A stretch of 64,000 nucleotides of DNA from Massilia oculi (lineage in GTDB: Bacteria; Pseudomonadota; Gammaproteobacteria; Burkholderiales; Burkholderiaceae_D), in assembly GCF_003143515.1 (NCBI RefSeq), contig NZ_CP029343.1, forward strand, positions 3,286,001 through 3,350,000, written 5' to 3'. The position numbers and the translations under genes were made by a program. Shown here in pieces: positions 21,747 through 38,357 of the stretch; the stretch's first letter is position 1, and the number at the start of each line of letters is the position of its first letter. Below the pieces are notes generated by a model. It was given only the letters and a program-made list of their open reading frames with translations. It was not told where the DNA came from and did not search any database.

Positions 21747-22157
21747 TCAGGCGGCGTACATTCCACTATTGATGCGCAGTTCGAGCTTGTCCCAGAACCG
21801 GTCGTGGATTGGAAGCAGCAGCACATTGCAGACCGGCTCGAGGACGGCGGCCAGGCCCCCGAAGGCGATCGAGCCGGTGGCGCAGTAGATGACTGCGAAC
21901 GCAACACCCATGTGCATCAGCGTCTGGCTGACCTTCTCCCCAGCGATCTTCATGTAACGGTCACGTTCCGACGTTGCCCCGGCGCGGACGGCGGCCCATG
22001 CTCTTTCATGGAAGGGGAGCAGGAGGACGTTGATCACTGGTTCGATGATGATGGCCAGGCCGCTGAACACGATCGAGCCCGTCATCGCGTAGGCGATCGT
22101 GAAGGCGATCGCCATGTGGGTGATGACCTGGCTGGTTTTCTTGGCTGCGATGACCAT
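21747..22157 (-). CDS. DUF2061 domain-containing membrane protein, tandem duplicate
   Basis: A 136-residue small membrane protein made of two copies of the same unit, each about 60 residues: KTSQVITHMAIAFTIAYAMTGSI...IEPVINVLLLPFHERAW and KVSQTLMHMGVAFAVIYCATGSI...LEPVCNVLLLPIHDRFW. Each unit carries one DUF2061-type domain with two hydrophobic stretches and a conserved EPVxNVLLLP-H motif. The histidines could bind metal or haem, but no function is known. The ATG has an AGAGG site. A Fur-box-like sequence lies about 42 bases upstream. Confidence 0.82.
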   Translation of the reverse strand: MVIAAKKTSQVITHMAIAFTIAYAMTGSIVFSGLAIIIEPVINVLLLPFHERAWAAVRAGATSERDRYMKIAGEKVSQTLMHMGVAFAVIYCATGSIAFGGLAAVLEPVCNVLLLPIHDRFWDKLELRINSGMYAA

Positions 22158-22198
22158 GGCGTTACCTCTTCACTTCGGTTCCTGACTGTAGAGCCAAA

Positions 22199-22213
22199 TG
22201 ATAATGATTCTCG
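22199..22213 (-). promoter_or_regulatory. Candidate Fur box upstream of the DUF2061 gene
   Basis: TGATAATGATTCTCG matches the 7-1-7 Fur operator (TGATAAT-N-ATTATCA) at 12 of 14 positions. It lies in an AT-rich gap, upstream of the minus-strand DUF2061 gene, where it could overlap that gene's promoter. It is also about 80 bases before the rrn2 P1 promoter. Confidence 0.5.
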
Positions 22214-22294
22214 GTTATAGTTAAAAGCAAATAATATTGAATATATCGATAGTTATCAGCTATCAATGGCGATGCAACATGGGTAACGCAAGAC

Positions 22295-22324
22295 TTGCGG
22301 GATGTGTCATCGGTTTGTTATAGT
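22295..22324 (+). promoter_or_regulatory. rrn2 promoter P1
   Basis: TTGCGG (22295-22300) and TATAGT (22319-22324) are 18 bases apart. The same pair, spaced 17, is found before rrn3, and the sequence between P1 and P2 is also similar in the two operons. Confidence 0.65.
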
Positions 22325-22384
22325 CTCGTTCTCCCGACGCAGACGCATCCTTTCAGGTAGCGAAAAGCGGAAGGAAAAAGAGGG

Positions 22385-22413
22385 TTGACGAGATTTAAAA
22401 AACGCTTCATACT
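22385..22413 (+). promoter_or_regulatory. rrn2 promoter P2
   Basis: TTGACG (22385-22390) and CATACT (22408-22413) are 17 bases apart, equivalent to the single promoter of rrn1 and to P2 of rrn3. Confidence 0.75.
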
Positions 22414-22424
22414 CTCTCTTCTCT

Positions 22425-22678
22425 GCTGCTGACGAACAAAACGATTCGAAGCGACAGCAGATGAAGCAGTAACCGAATTCTGATCTTTAAAAATTAACAG
22501 TCGATAAGTGTGGGCGTTTGATGAAGGTGCCAAGAACTTCGGTTCTTGATTACTTAAATTATCAAATGTTCACAAAAAGTATTAACGTTGCTTCAGCAAT
22601 GAAGTGACGGTCAGTATTTTGAGTGAGCGACCTCGCTAGCAATAGCGAGTGACTCGAAAGAGTCAACAAACAGAGATT
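22425..22678 (+). promoter_or_regulatory. rrn2 leader with boxA and 16S processing stem
   Basis: From about 22425 this leader is nearly identical to that of rrn1. It holds the CTGCTG/CAGCAG dyad, boxA (TGATCTTTAAAAATTA, 22481-22496) and the 5' processing-stem half at about 22498-22524. No protein gene is seen between the DUF2061 gene and 16S. Confidence 0.7.
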
Positions 22679-24216
<1,538 letters not shown>

Positions 24217-24294
24217 GAGTAGCACCGGCAGCGAAAGCTGCATCATCAAGCGTCCACGCTTATCGACTGTTGAATAGTAAAGAACAGTTTTATC

Positions 24295-24371
24295 GGGGCT
24301 GTAGCTCAGCTGGTTAGAGCACCGTGTTGATAACGCGGGGGTCGTTGGTTCGAGTCCAACCAGCCCTACCA
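24295..24371 (+). tRNA. tRNA-Ile (GAT), rrn2 spacer
   Basis: A 77-base tRNA identical to the operon 1 copy, with anticodon GAT and encoded CCA. Confidence 0.97.
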
Positions 24372-24392
24372 AGTTTCAGCATGACCTCAAAT

Positions 24393-24468
24393 GGGGGATT
24401 AGCTCAGCTGGGAGAGCACCTGCTTTGCAAGCAGGGGGTCGTCGGTTCGATCCCGTCATCCTCCACCA
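24393..24468 (+). tRNA. tRNA-Ala (TGC), rrn2 spacer
   Basis: A 76-base tRNA identical to the operon 1 copy, with anticodon TGC and encoded CCA. It lies 21 bases after tRNA-Ile. Confidence 0.97.
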
Positions 24469-24529
24469 AAAGCTCAAACGTAAGCCACAAGCGGTTTAGG
24501 TTTGGTCTTTTCGAGATCACTGTTTTTTC

Positions 24530-24545
24530 GTTCTTTAACAATCTG
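24530..24545 (+). promoter_or_regulatory. boxA in the rrn2 16S-23S spacer
   Basis: The same GTTCTTTAACAATCTG element as in rrn1, before 23S. Confidence 0.65.
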
Positions 24546-24678
24546 GAAGAAGTAAAGTTTTTTTAAGCGTGTGCGAAAGCACACACTTAGGGTAGTAGTA
24601 ATTTGTATCAAGCAAACATAGTTGTACTCTTGAATCCTGTGACGATCTCTGTAACTCATGCAGAGGCCAACGTTATAG

Positions 24679-27552
<2,874 letters not shown>

Positions 27553-27666
27553 ATAACCTTGGTAGTCCAAGGTCGAGTACAACTGCTCGATACAAAGCTA
27601 CAACCCAACAATACTTCTTCCAGATTCAGAGCAGACGCGAACTGTCGCGACTGCTCGTACAAGTCA

Positions 27667-27782
27667 TGCCTGATGACCATAGCAAGTCGGTCCCACCCCT
27701 TCCCATCCCGAACAGGACCGTGAAACGACTTTGCGCCGATGATAGTGCTGCAACCAGTGTGAAAGTAGGTTATCGTCAGGCT
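27667..27782 (+). rRNA. rrf: 5S ribosomal RNA, operon 2
   Basis: A 116-base 5S gene identical to the operon 1 copy. Confidence 0.96.
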
Positions 27783-27790
27783 AGTTATAT

Positions 27791-27828
27791 GAAAAACCCC
27801 ACCGAGTGATCTCGGTGGGGTTTTTTGC
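27791..27828 (+). terminator. rrn2 terminator
   Basis: The same CCCCACCGAG / CTCGGTGGGG stem and T run as after rrn1. Confidence 0.92.
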
Positions 27829-27882
27829 TTTGGAGACGCGTAAAGTCCCAAGGTCACACTCTTCTCTTACCTAGGAAAAGCG

Positions 27883-28524
27883 ATGAAGGTTTATCTCGTT
27901 GTCGTCGACACGCTGGCGGATTGGGAAATCGGATACCTGACGGCAGAGCTGCATAGCCGCCGGTTTTTCGCAGACCCTTCACGAGATTTCCAGTTGCTGA
28001 AGGCCGGCCTGAATCGCGATGCAGTGACGAGTATGGGCGGCATGACCCACACACCAGATGTGGTAATCGATGACATCCAGATGGATCAGAACGACCTGCT
28101 CCTGCTGTCAGGCGCAGAAATCTGGCAGTCTGCACACGCAAGGCCAGCCCTTGAACTGGCGCGCGACGTGCTGGATGAAGGCCGCCAGGTCGCTGCCATT
28201 TGTGGCGCCACGGTCGGCCTGGCCAGCATCGGCGCACTGAATGCGCGGCGCCACACTTCCAACGATCTCGGATTTCTGAAATCGTCCTGCCCCGACTATC
28301 GTGGTGAACGCATGTACCGTAAGGAGCCGGCCGTGCGCGGCGACAACCTGGTCACGGCGACCGGCCTGGCGCCGCTCGAGTTCTCGTACGAGGTGCTGAA
28401 GATGCTCAAGGTCTGGAAGCCCGAAACCGCCAAGGCCTGGTATCGCCTGCATAAAACCCGCCAGGAACGCTGGTATCACGAACTGGTCGCTTCGATGTCG
28501 GATACACCGGCCGTTTCGTCGTAG
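27883..28524 (+). CDS. DJ-1/PfpI family (type 1 glutamine amidotransferase-like) protein
   Basis: A 213-residue protein of the DJ-1/PfpI superfamily. It has a first strand MKVYLVVVDTLADWE with the acidic residue expected near the start, a mid-protein strand DLLLLSGAEIW, and the nucleophile elbow AAICGATVGLA with the reactive Cys near residue 107. The family includes glyoxalase III-type enzymes, proteases and chaperones, and members lacking clear activity; this one cannot be assigned further. An AGGAAAAG site precedes the ATG. It is a single gene, 55 bases after the rrn2 terminator, and a defence-locus relic starts directly behind it. Confidence 0.85.
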   Translation: MKVYLVVVDTLADWEIGYLTAELHSRRFFADPSRDFQLLKAGLNRDAVTSMGGMTHTPDVVIDDIQMDQNDLLLLSGAEIWQSAHARPALELARDVLDEGRQVAAICGATVGLASIGALNARRHTSNDLGFLKSSCPDYRGERMYRKEPAVRGDNLVTATGLAPLEFSYEVLKMLKVWKPETAKAWYRLHKTRQERWYHELVASMSDTPAVSS

Positions 28525-28564
28525 ACTGCGATGGAATAGCAGCAGCTTCTCGCCCAGCGCGACC

Positions 28565-29310
28565 TGGGACGGCGGCAAGGGCGAACTGCTGCAGCAGATC
28601 TTCGGCTGGCGCGACCTGCTCACCGAATCCGACGAAGGCAAGAGCTTTCGCGCGTTCTGGGACCTGCTGATGTCGCCGTTGCGCCAGGATGAACTGGGCA
28701 AGCTGCTGGAGCAGGTGATGGCGCTCGCGCCGATCCGCGAACTCGAACCCGACGGCCATACGCTGACTGTCGAATCGTGCGATCACCGAGAGCGCGATGT
28801 GCGCGAACTCGTGCAGGCACGCATCGACGCCGACAGCAAGCGCATCGCGACACTGCGCGACAGGATCATCACCGCCATGCAGGACGATGTGACCACTTGG
28901 TCGCTCGATGCGCGCGAGGTCGATGGGAGCATCGAGGCGGCGCCTGAGTTCCGGCGCATGCTGCAAGTGCTGGAAACCGACGACCTGCCGCGCTTCGCCG
29001 GAAAGTTCAAGGAGCTGCTCAACGAAAACACGATCCGCGAGATCGCCGGATTCCAGTCGCAGCTCAAGCGCGAACGTGAAACGATCCGCGAGCGGGTCGA
29101 GACCATCAACACCTCGCTGCATGCGATCGACTACAACCCGAATCGCTACATCGCCCTGGAGGCGGAACCGAGCCTGGATGCCGACCTGCGCGACTTCCAG
29201 CAAGACCTGCGCAGCTGCACCGAAGGCGCGCTGACCGGGTCGAGCGACGAGGAATACACCGAGGCGAAATTCCTGCAGGTGCGGCGCATCATCGAGCGCT
29301 TCTGGGGGGC
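28565..29310 (+). pseudogene. Fused remnant of Wadjet jetA and jetC
   Basis: There is no start codon at the beginning. The first part (to about 28760) resembles the middle of JetA/DUF3375 (GELLQQIFGWRDLLTESDEG, SFRAFWDLLMSP-RQDELGKLLEQV). It then passes without a break into the middle of JetC, the MukB/SbcC-like ATPase (DDLPRFAGKFKELLNENTIR, FQSQLKRERETIRER, IDYNPNRYIALEAEPSLDAD, TEAKFLQVRRIIERF). The end of jetA, all of jetB and the beginning of jetC are therefore missing. An extra G in a six-G run near 29304-29309 shifts the frame. JetABC form an SMC-like complex that recognises circular plasmid DNA; this one cannot be functional. Confidence 0.75.
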
Positions 29311-29600
29311 GCGAAGGCAGCGCCGAGATGGGCCGGCGCTGGACCCGCAAGGTGACCGACGTGCGCAACTGGTTCGTGTTCTCGGCGTCCGAGCGTTGGC
29401 GCGAGGACGACAGCGAGCATGAACACTACAACGATGCCGGCGGCAAGTCCGGCGGTCAGAAGGAGAAGCTGGCGTACACGGTGCCGGCCGCGAGGCTGCC
29501 TACCAGTTCGGCCTTGAATGGGGCGCCGTGCGTTCGCGTTCGTTCCGCTTCGTGGTCATCGACGAGGCATTCGGACGCGGTTCCGACGAATCGGCGCGCG
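29311..29600 (+). pseudogene. Wadjet jetC remnant, C-terminal ATPase segment
   Basis: The JetC frame resumes as RWTRKVTDVRNWFVFSASER and GGKSGGQKEKLAYTV, the ABC-type signature of SMC-like ATPases. It shifts once more by a missing base near 29496, and then reads YQFGLEWGAVRSRSFRFVVI followed by DEAFGRGSDES, the Walker B region. It stops matching at DESAR (about 29599), where the JetD-like sequence begins. The last part of JetC is missing. Confidence 0.75.
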
Positions 29601-30165
29601 CCGGTTCGAGGCGCGTTATGGGCTGCTGGGCAAACCGGCGCAGATTCGTTTCCGCATACTCGACCAGCGGCACCATGTCGGCGGCTGCTCCGACCTGATG
29701 GTGCCTGTGGCGCAGTTCGCCGCATTGCGCACGGGCGTGGACCGTGTCTACATCACGGAGAACGAGGTGAAAGCGCTGGCATTTCCCGATGTGGAGTCGA
29801 GCATGGTGGTGTCCGGCGGTGGCTATGGCGTCGACCGCCTGGAGCAGGTCGATTGGCTACGCAGCCGGCCCATCTTGTACTGGGGAAATATCGATACCCA
29901 TGGCTTTGCGATCTTCGATCGCCTGCGGGCGTCGATCCCAGGCGTGGCATCGCTGCTGATGGATGAAAACACGTTGCAGGCACATCGCCATGTATGGGGA
30001 GCAGGAAGACGGAGATAAGCGTTATCTTGCGGACCTGATGAGGCTGACGAGCAGGAGCGGCGGCTATTTCTGCAGCTGCGTGGCGAGATGCTTGGGGAGC
30101 GAGTTCGCCTCGAGCAGGAGCGCATTGGCTACACATGGGCGGTCGACGCGATTCGACAAACATGA
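29600..30165 (+). pseudogene. Wadjet jetD remnant (DUF2220/Toprim nuclease subunit)
   Basis: The N-terminal half is absent. The remaining part reads RFEARYGLLGKPAQIRFRIL, then the Toprim-like core ITENEVKALAFP, GGGYGVDRLEQVDWL and ILYWGNIDTHGFAIFDRLR, and LLMDENTLQAHR. Most JetD proteins I recall have Asp where this one has Asn in YWGNID, a metal-site position. After HRHVWG two frame changes occur, and the true C-terminus (LRGEMLGERVRLEQERIGY) ends at the TGA at 30163-30165. JetD is the DNA-cleaving subunit of Wadjet. The rrn3 P1 promoter starts 10 bases further on. Confidence 0.75.
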
Positions 30166-30175
30166 AAACTGGCCC

Positions 30176-30204
30176 TTGCGGCGGCGGTCACGCTTTGCTA
30201 TAGT
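30176..30204 (+). promoter_or_regulatory. rrn3 promoter P1
   Basis: TTGCGG (30176-30181) and TATAGT (30199-30204) are 17 bases apart, equivalent to rrn2 P1. It lies just behind the jetD remnant. Confidence 0.65.
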
Positions 30205-30261
30205 CTCGCTCCTCGACGCAGACGCCACCTCACGGTAGCGAAAGCGAAGAGAAAAAAGGGG

Positions 30262-30290
30262 TTGACGAAAAATGAGAAACACTTCATACT
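30262..30290 (+). promoter_or_regulatory. rrn3 promoter P2
   Basis: TTGACG (30262-30267) and CATACT (30285-30290) are 17 bases apart, as in rrn1 and rrn2. Confidence 0.75.
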
Positions 30291-30299
30291 CTCGCCTCT

Positions 30300-30553
30300 C
30301 TGCTGCTGACGAACACAACGCTTCGAAGCAAAATGCAGAAAGCAGTGCCGAATAAAGTTCTTTAAAAATTAACAGTCGATAAGTGTGGGCGTTTGATGAA
30401 GGTGCCAAGAGCTTCGGTTCTTGATTACTTAAATTATCAAATGTTCACAAAAAGTATTAACGTTGCTTCAGTAATGAAGTGACGGTCAGTATTTTGAGTG
30501 AGCGACCTCGCTAGCAATAGCGAGTGACTCGAAAGAGTCAACAAACAGAGATT
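30300..30553 (+). promoter_or_regulatory. rrn3 leader with boxA and 16S processing stem
   Basis: Between P2 and boxA this leader differs clearly from those of rrn1 and rrn2. From the boxA-like GTTCTTTAAAAATTA (30357-30371) onwards it is nearly identical to them, including the 5' half of the 16S processing stem (about 30373-30399). No protein gene is seen. Confidence 0.7.
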
Positions 30554-32091
<1,538 letters not shown>

Positions 32092-32169
32092 GAGTAGCAC
32101 CGGCAGCGAAAGCTGCATCATCAAGCGTCCACGCTTATCGACTGTTGAATAGTAAAGAACAGTTTTATC

Positions 32170-32246
32170 GGGGCTGTAGCTCAGCTGGTTAGAGCACCGT
32201 GTTGATAACGCGGGGGTCGTTGGTTCGAGTCCAACCAGCCCTACCA
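32170..32246 (+). tRNA. tRNA-Ile (GAT), rrn3 spacer
   Basis: A 77-base tRNA identical to the other two copies, with anticodon GAT and encoded CCA. Confidence 0.97.
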
Positions 32247-32267
32247 AGTTTCAGCATGACCTCAAAT

Positions 32268-32343
32268 GGGGGATTAGCTCAGCTGGGAGAGCACCTGCTT
32301 TGCAAGCAGGGGGTCGTCGGTTCGATCCCGTCATCCTCCACCA
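32268..32343 (+). tRNA. tRNA-Ala (TGC), rrn3 spacer
   Basis: A 76-base tRNA identical to the other two copies, with anticodon TGC and encoded CCA. The spacer around it matches that of rrn2. Confidence 0.97.
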
Positions 32344-32404
32344 AAAGCTCAAACGTAAGCCACAAGCGGTTTAGGTTTGGTCTTTTCGAGATCACTGTTT
32401 TTTC

Positions 32405-32420
32405 GTTCTTTAACAATCTG
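32405..32420 (+). promoter_or_regulatory. boxA in the rrn3 16S-23S spacer
   Basis: GTTCTTTAACAATCTG, as in rrn1 and rrn2. Confidence 0.65.
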
Positions 32421-32553
32421 GAAGAAGTAAAGTTTTTTTAAGCGTGTGCGAAAGCACACACTTAGGGTAGTAGTAATTTGTATCAAGCAAACATAGTTGT
32501 ACTCTTGAATCCTGTGACGATCTCTGTAACTCATGCAGAGGCCAACGTTATAG

Positions 32554-35445
<2,892 letters not shown>

Positions 35446-35559
35446 ATAACCTTGGTAGTCCAGGGTTAGAGTACAACTGCTCGATACAAGCTACAACCCA
35501 ACAATACTTCTTCCAGATTCAGAGCAGGCGCGAACTGTCGCGACTGCTCGTACAAGTCA

Positions 35560-35675
35560 TGCCTGATGACCATAGCAAGTCGGTCCCACCCCTTCCCATC
35601 CCGAACAGGACCGTGAAACGACTTTGCGCCGATGATAGTGCTGCAACCAGTGTGAAAGTAGGTTATCGTCAGGCT
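35560..35675 (+). rRNA. rrf: 5S ribosomal RNA, operon 3
   Basis: A 116-base 5S gene identical to operons 1 and 2. The 23S-5S spacer before it has a few changes not seen in the other operons (near 35462-35467, 35491 and 35528). Confidence 0.96.
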
Positions 35676-35684
35676 AGTTATATG

Positions 35685-35719
35685 AAAAACCCCACCGAGT
35701 GATCTCGGTGGGGTTTTTT
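35685..35719 (+). terminator. rrn3 terminator
   Basis: The same stem (35690-35713) and T run as after rrn1 and rrn2. Confidence 0.92.
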
Positions 35720-35809
35720 GCTTTGGGATTCTCCTGCGCTTGTCGTACATCAGCGTCCAGATCGCTGCCTCGCGGCAACATGCTCTAGTCATTATCACTG
35801 GAGAAAACC

Positions 35810-36094
35810 ATGGAATCACGGAGCGATCCAGCCGGCCTGGGCGAAAAGCTGATGGGCCCCGTCACGGCCGTAATCGAGAAGCGGCGCGCAGACCTGATGC
35901 CGATGCTCCAGGGCGCCCAGGGCCAGGCCGCCAAGGCAGCCCTGCGCGACGACGAATGCGTGCGCAAGGTCGCCAGCTGCTGTTATCCCTTGCTTCCAGT
36001 ATTGATCCGTCTGGCAGTGAAAGAACCGACGTTCATCAGCTTCGTCCTGGACAACCGCGAGAAGGTACTCGGGCGCCTTGCTGCGCCCGCCTGA
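35810..36094 (+). CDS. Hypothetical protein, 94 residues
   Basis: A small, probably all-helical protein that I do not recognise. It has a charged first half (KLMGPVTAVIEKRRADLMPM) and a more hydrophobic second half with a Cys pair (VASCCYPLLPVLIRLAVKEP), ending in FVLDNREKVLGRL. A GGAG site stands five bases before the ATG, and codon use is GC-rich like the neighbours, so it is likely real. It is convergent with the MFS gene, with one base between the stops. The role is unknown. Confidence 0.65.
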   Translation: MESRSDPAGLGEKLMGPVTAVIEKRRADLMPMLQGAQGQAAKAALRDDECVRKVASCCYPLLPVLIRLAVKEPTFISFVLDNREKVLGRLAAPA

Positions 36095-36095
36095 A

Positions 36096-37538
36096 CTACT
36101 GCGCCGTCACCGTCACCGGCTCGGCCGTCGGGGCCACGCTCCGCCCGCGGCTGATGCTGTCGCCATCGTTGCGGCGCAGGCGCCAGAACACGGCCGAGGA
36201 GAGCAGGGTCAGCACTGCCAGGACGGCGAAGCCATGGTGCAGGGCCTGCGTCACCTGGCCCTGGTTTGTCTGCGCTACGCCGCCCAGGAACCAGGCGGTG
36301 ACGATCGAGCCGGCCGCCAGGCCAAAGCTCATCGACAATTGCTGGAACGAGCTGGAAATCGTGCTGGCCATGCTGGTATCGGCCGGCTCGACGTCGGCAT
36401 AGGCCAGCGTATTCATGCTCGAGAACTGCAGCGAGTTGAAGAAGCCCTGCATCAGGCCGATGCCGACGATCACCGCCAGCGGCGTGCCGGCATCCACCAG
36501 CGTGAACATCGCGATGGTCACGCCGATCATGATCGTATTCACCAGCAGTACCCGGCGATAGCCGAAGCGCGCCAGCAAGCCGGGCGCGAACACTTTCATG
36601 CCCATCGCCGCCAGCGCCGCCGGCATCATCAGCAAACCCGATTGCCACGCCGGCAGTCCCAGGCCGAGCTGGTACAGCAACGGCAGCAGGAAGGGCAGGC
36701 CGCCGACGCCGAGACGGGTGACGAAGCCGCCCAGCACCGCGATGCGGAAGGTGCGCACCTTGAGCAATGTCAGGCGCAGGAGCGGGAACTTGGTGCGGCA
36801 GGCATGCCAGGCATAGGCGCCCAACAGGCCGAGCGCCAGCAGGAACAGCAGGCCCGCCGTCATGCCGTCGAGCGTATGCTCGCCAAACACTTCCAGCACC
36901 CAGGACAGCAGGGCGGTGCCGCTGCTGAACAGGATCAGCCCAGGCACGTCGAGCGGGCGCCGCTGTTCGGAGCGGTAGTCAGGCATATGGCGCCAGACAA
37001 AATACAGTGCAGCCAGTCCGACCGGGATATTGACGAAGAAGATAACGCGCCACGAGGTCCAGTGCACGATCAGGCCGCCGATCGTCGGCCCCAGCAGCGG
37101 CCCGATCAGGGCTGGGATGATGACGAAGTTCATCGCCCCCAGCAGCTCGTTCTTGGGGAAGGTGCGCACGATCGACAGGCGGCCGATCGGGATCATCATG
37201 GCGCCCCCCAGTCCCTGCAGCAGCCGGGCGCCGGTCATCATGTGGGCGCTCACTGACAGCCCGCACAGCACCGATGCGAAGGTGAAGACGGCAATGGCCG
37301 TGAAGAACACGCGCCGGGTGCCGAAGCGGTCGGCCATCCAGCCGCTCAAGGGAATGCCGACCGCGAGGCCGAGGATGTAGCTGGTGACGACCGATTTCAG
37401 GCTCAGCGGGGTGACGCCGAGGCTGGCGGCAATGCTCGGAATGGCGGTATTGACGATGGTCGCATCGAGCTGCTCCATGAACAGGGCAGTCGCGACGAGC
37501 CAGGGAAGATAGCGCTTGAGGGTGGGCGAAGGGGTCAA
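36096..37538 (-). CDS. DHA2-type MFS multidrug efflux transporter
   Basis: A 480-residue, 14-helix major facilitator. It shows motif A (GWMADRFGTRRVFFTAIAVFT) after helix 2, the motif LDATIVNTAIPSIAASLGV in helix 1 typical of the DHA2 family, and the helix 5 motif C-like segment (PALIGPLLGPTIGGLIV). The family exports drugs and dyes with protons, some members with a periplasmic adaptor; no adaptor gene is next to it, so it may act alone. It stands alone on the minus strand. Confidence 0.9.
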   Translation of the reverse strand: MTPSPTLKRYLPWLVATALFMEQLDATIVNTAIPSIAASLGVTPLSLKSVVTSYILGLAVGIPLSGWMADRFGTRRVFFTAIAVFTFASVLCGLSVSAHMMTGARLLQGLGGAMMIPIGRLSIVRTFPKNELLGAMNFVIIPALIGPLLGPTIGGLIVHWTSWRVIFFVNIPVGLAALYFVWRHMPDYRSEQRRPLDVPGLILFSSGTALLSWVLEVFGEHTLDGMTAGLLFLLALGLLGAYAWHACRTKFPLLRLTLLKVRTFRIAVLGGFVTRLGVGGLPFLLPLLYQLGLGLPAWQSGLLMMPAALAAMGMKVFAPGLLARFGYRRVLLVNTIMIGVTIAMFTLVDAGTPLAVIVGIGLMQGFFNSLQFSSMNTLAYADVEPADTSMASTISSSFQQLSMSFGLAAGSIVTAWFLGGVAQTNQGQVTQALHHGFAVLAVLTLLSSAVFWRLRRNDGDSISRGRSVAPTAEPVTVTAQ

Positions 37539-37655
37539 TCGGGCCTCGTGAAAACGGCAGGCGGCAGTGGCCGCCAGAGGCCCGATTGTGTCACAAACTG
37601 CAAGACGGCCGCGCCATGGACTGGCCGCTGCCGGCCCATGCGCGCATCATGGACA

Positions 37656-38219
37656 TCAGAAGCGGTAAGCCGCCTTGGCGATGAACCAGTTGGCGCCCGC
37701 GTTCGGGCTCTTGATGCTGGCGTTCGAGTAGTGCTGGTACTTCAGGCCGAAGTCCCACTTCTGGGTGGTGTAGCCGATGCCGATGTGGTCGCCGAACTGG
37801 AAGGCGGTCGACAGTTCCTTGTCTTCGTTCTTGTACAGGGTCGAGAACAGGTTGACGCCGATACCGATCTCGCCGTACAGACCGAGCTTGCTGTCATTCT
37901 GGTAGCGGAACACCGGGGTGAAGCCGATGACGCCGATGTTCTTGTTCTGGCCGCGAACGTTCTCGTAGGAATTCAGGCGCCACAGGGCCAGATTGCCTTC
38001 CCAGTAGCCCGACAGGTGGCGACCATTGCCGGCGAACCAGCGCTTGTCCCAGTCGGACTGGACCGCGATGCGGTACATGCGCTGCTGCGGGTTGGTGCCG
38101 ACTTCGAACGAAGCCGAATCGATGTAGCCATTGCCGACGGTGGACTGGGCCGAGGCGAACGGAGCGAACAGCGCGGCGCAGAGAGCAGCCAGGGCGCCGA
38201 TTTTCTTGGTAGTGAGCAT
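37656..38219 (-). CDS. Acyloxyacyl hydrolase (PagL-type lipid A 3-O-deacylase)
   Basis: A 187-residue outer-membrane beta-barrel with a signal peptide cut after ASAQ. The C-terminal region has the PagL pattern: FQFGDHIGIGY, then LKYQHYSNASIKSPNAG with the catalytic His and Ser in HYSN, and a terminal aromatic residue (AAYRF) as needed for barrel assembly. The acidic third catalytic residue is not obvious to me. PagL removes an acyl chain from lipid A. The ATG at 38219 has an AAGGAT site; an ATG eight codons earlier is also possible. Confidence 0.82.
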   Translation of the reverse strand: MLTTKKIGALAALCAALFAPFASAQSTVGNGYIDSASFEVGTNPQQRMYRIAVQSDWDKRWFAGNGRHLSGYWEGNLALWRLNSYENVRGQNKNIGVIGFTPVFRYQNDSKLGLYGEIGIGVNLFSTLYKNEDKELSTAFQFGDHIGIGYTTQKWDFGLKYQHYSNASIKSPNAGANWFIAKAAYRF

Positions 38220-38258
38220 GGTTATCCTTGGAAGGAAGAGCATAATTCTTGTTTGATG

Positions 38259-38286
38259 CGCTATTGTACTAGCGAGAACAATAGCG
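38259..38286. promoter_or_regulatory. Inverted repeat between divergent pagL-like and Sufu-like genes
   Basis: A perfect eight-base inverted repeat, CGCTATTG and CAATAGCG with a 12-base spacer, stands in the 100-base gap between two divergent genes. Its position fits an operator or promoter element controlling one or both, but no known regulator motif is recognised. Confidence 0.35.
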
Positions 38287-38357
38287 TGCTGGCGGCCACG
38301 TAACCATGTGACGAAGGTATGATAGACGCCCGCCGCAACCGACCCATATCAATAACA

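Noticed and set aside
22318..22533. Similar small minus-strand frames in the leaders of rrn2 and rrn3 (beginning MAPSSNAHTYRLL)
   Set aside because: The similarity comes from the conserved P1-P2 promoter segment, and no ribosome-binding site is seen.
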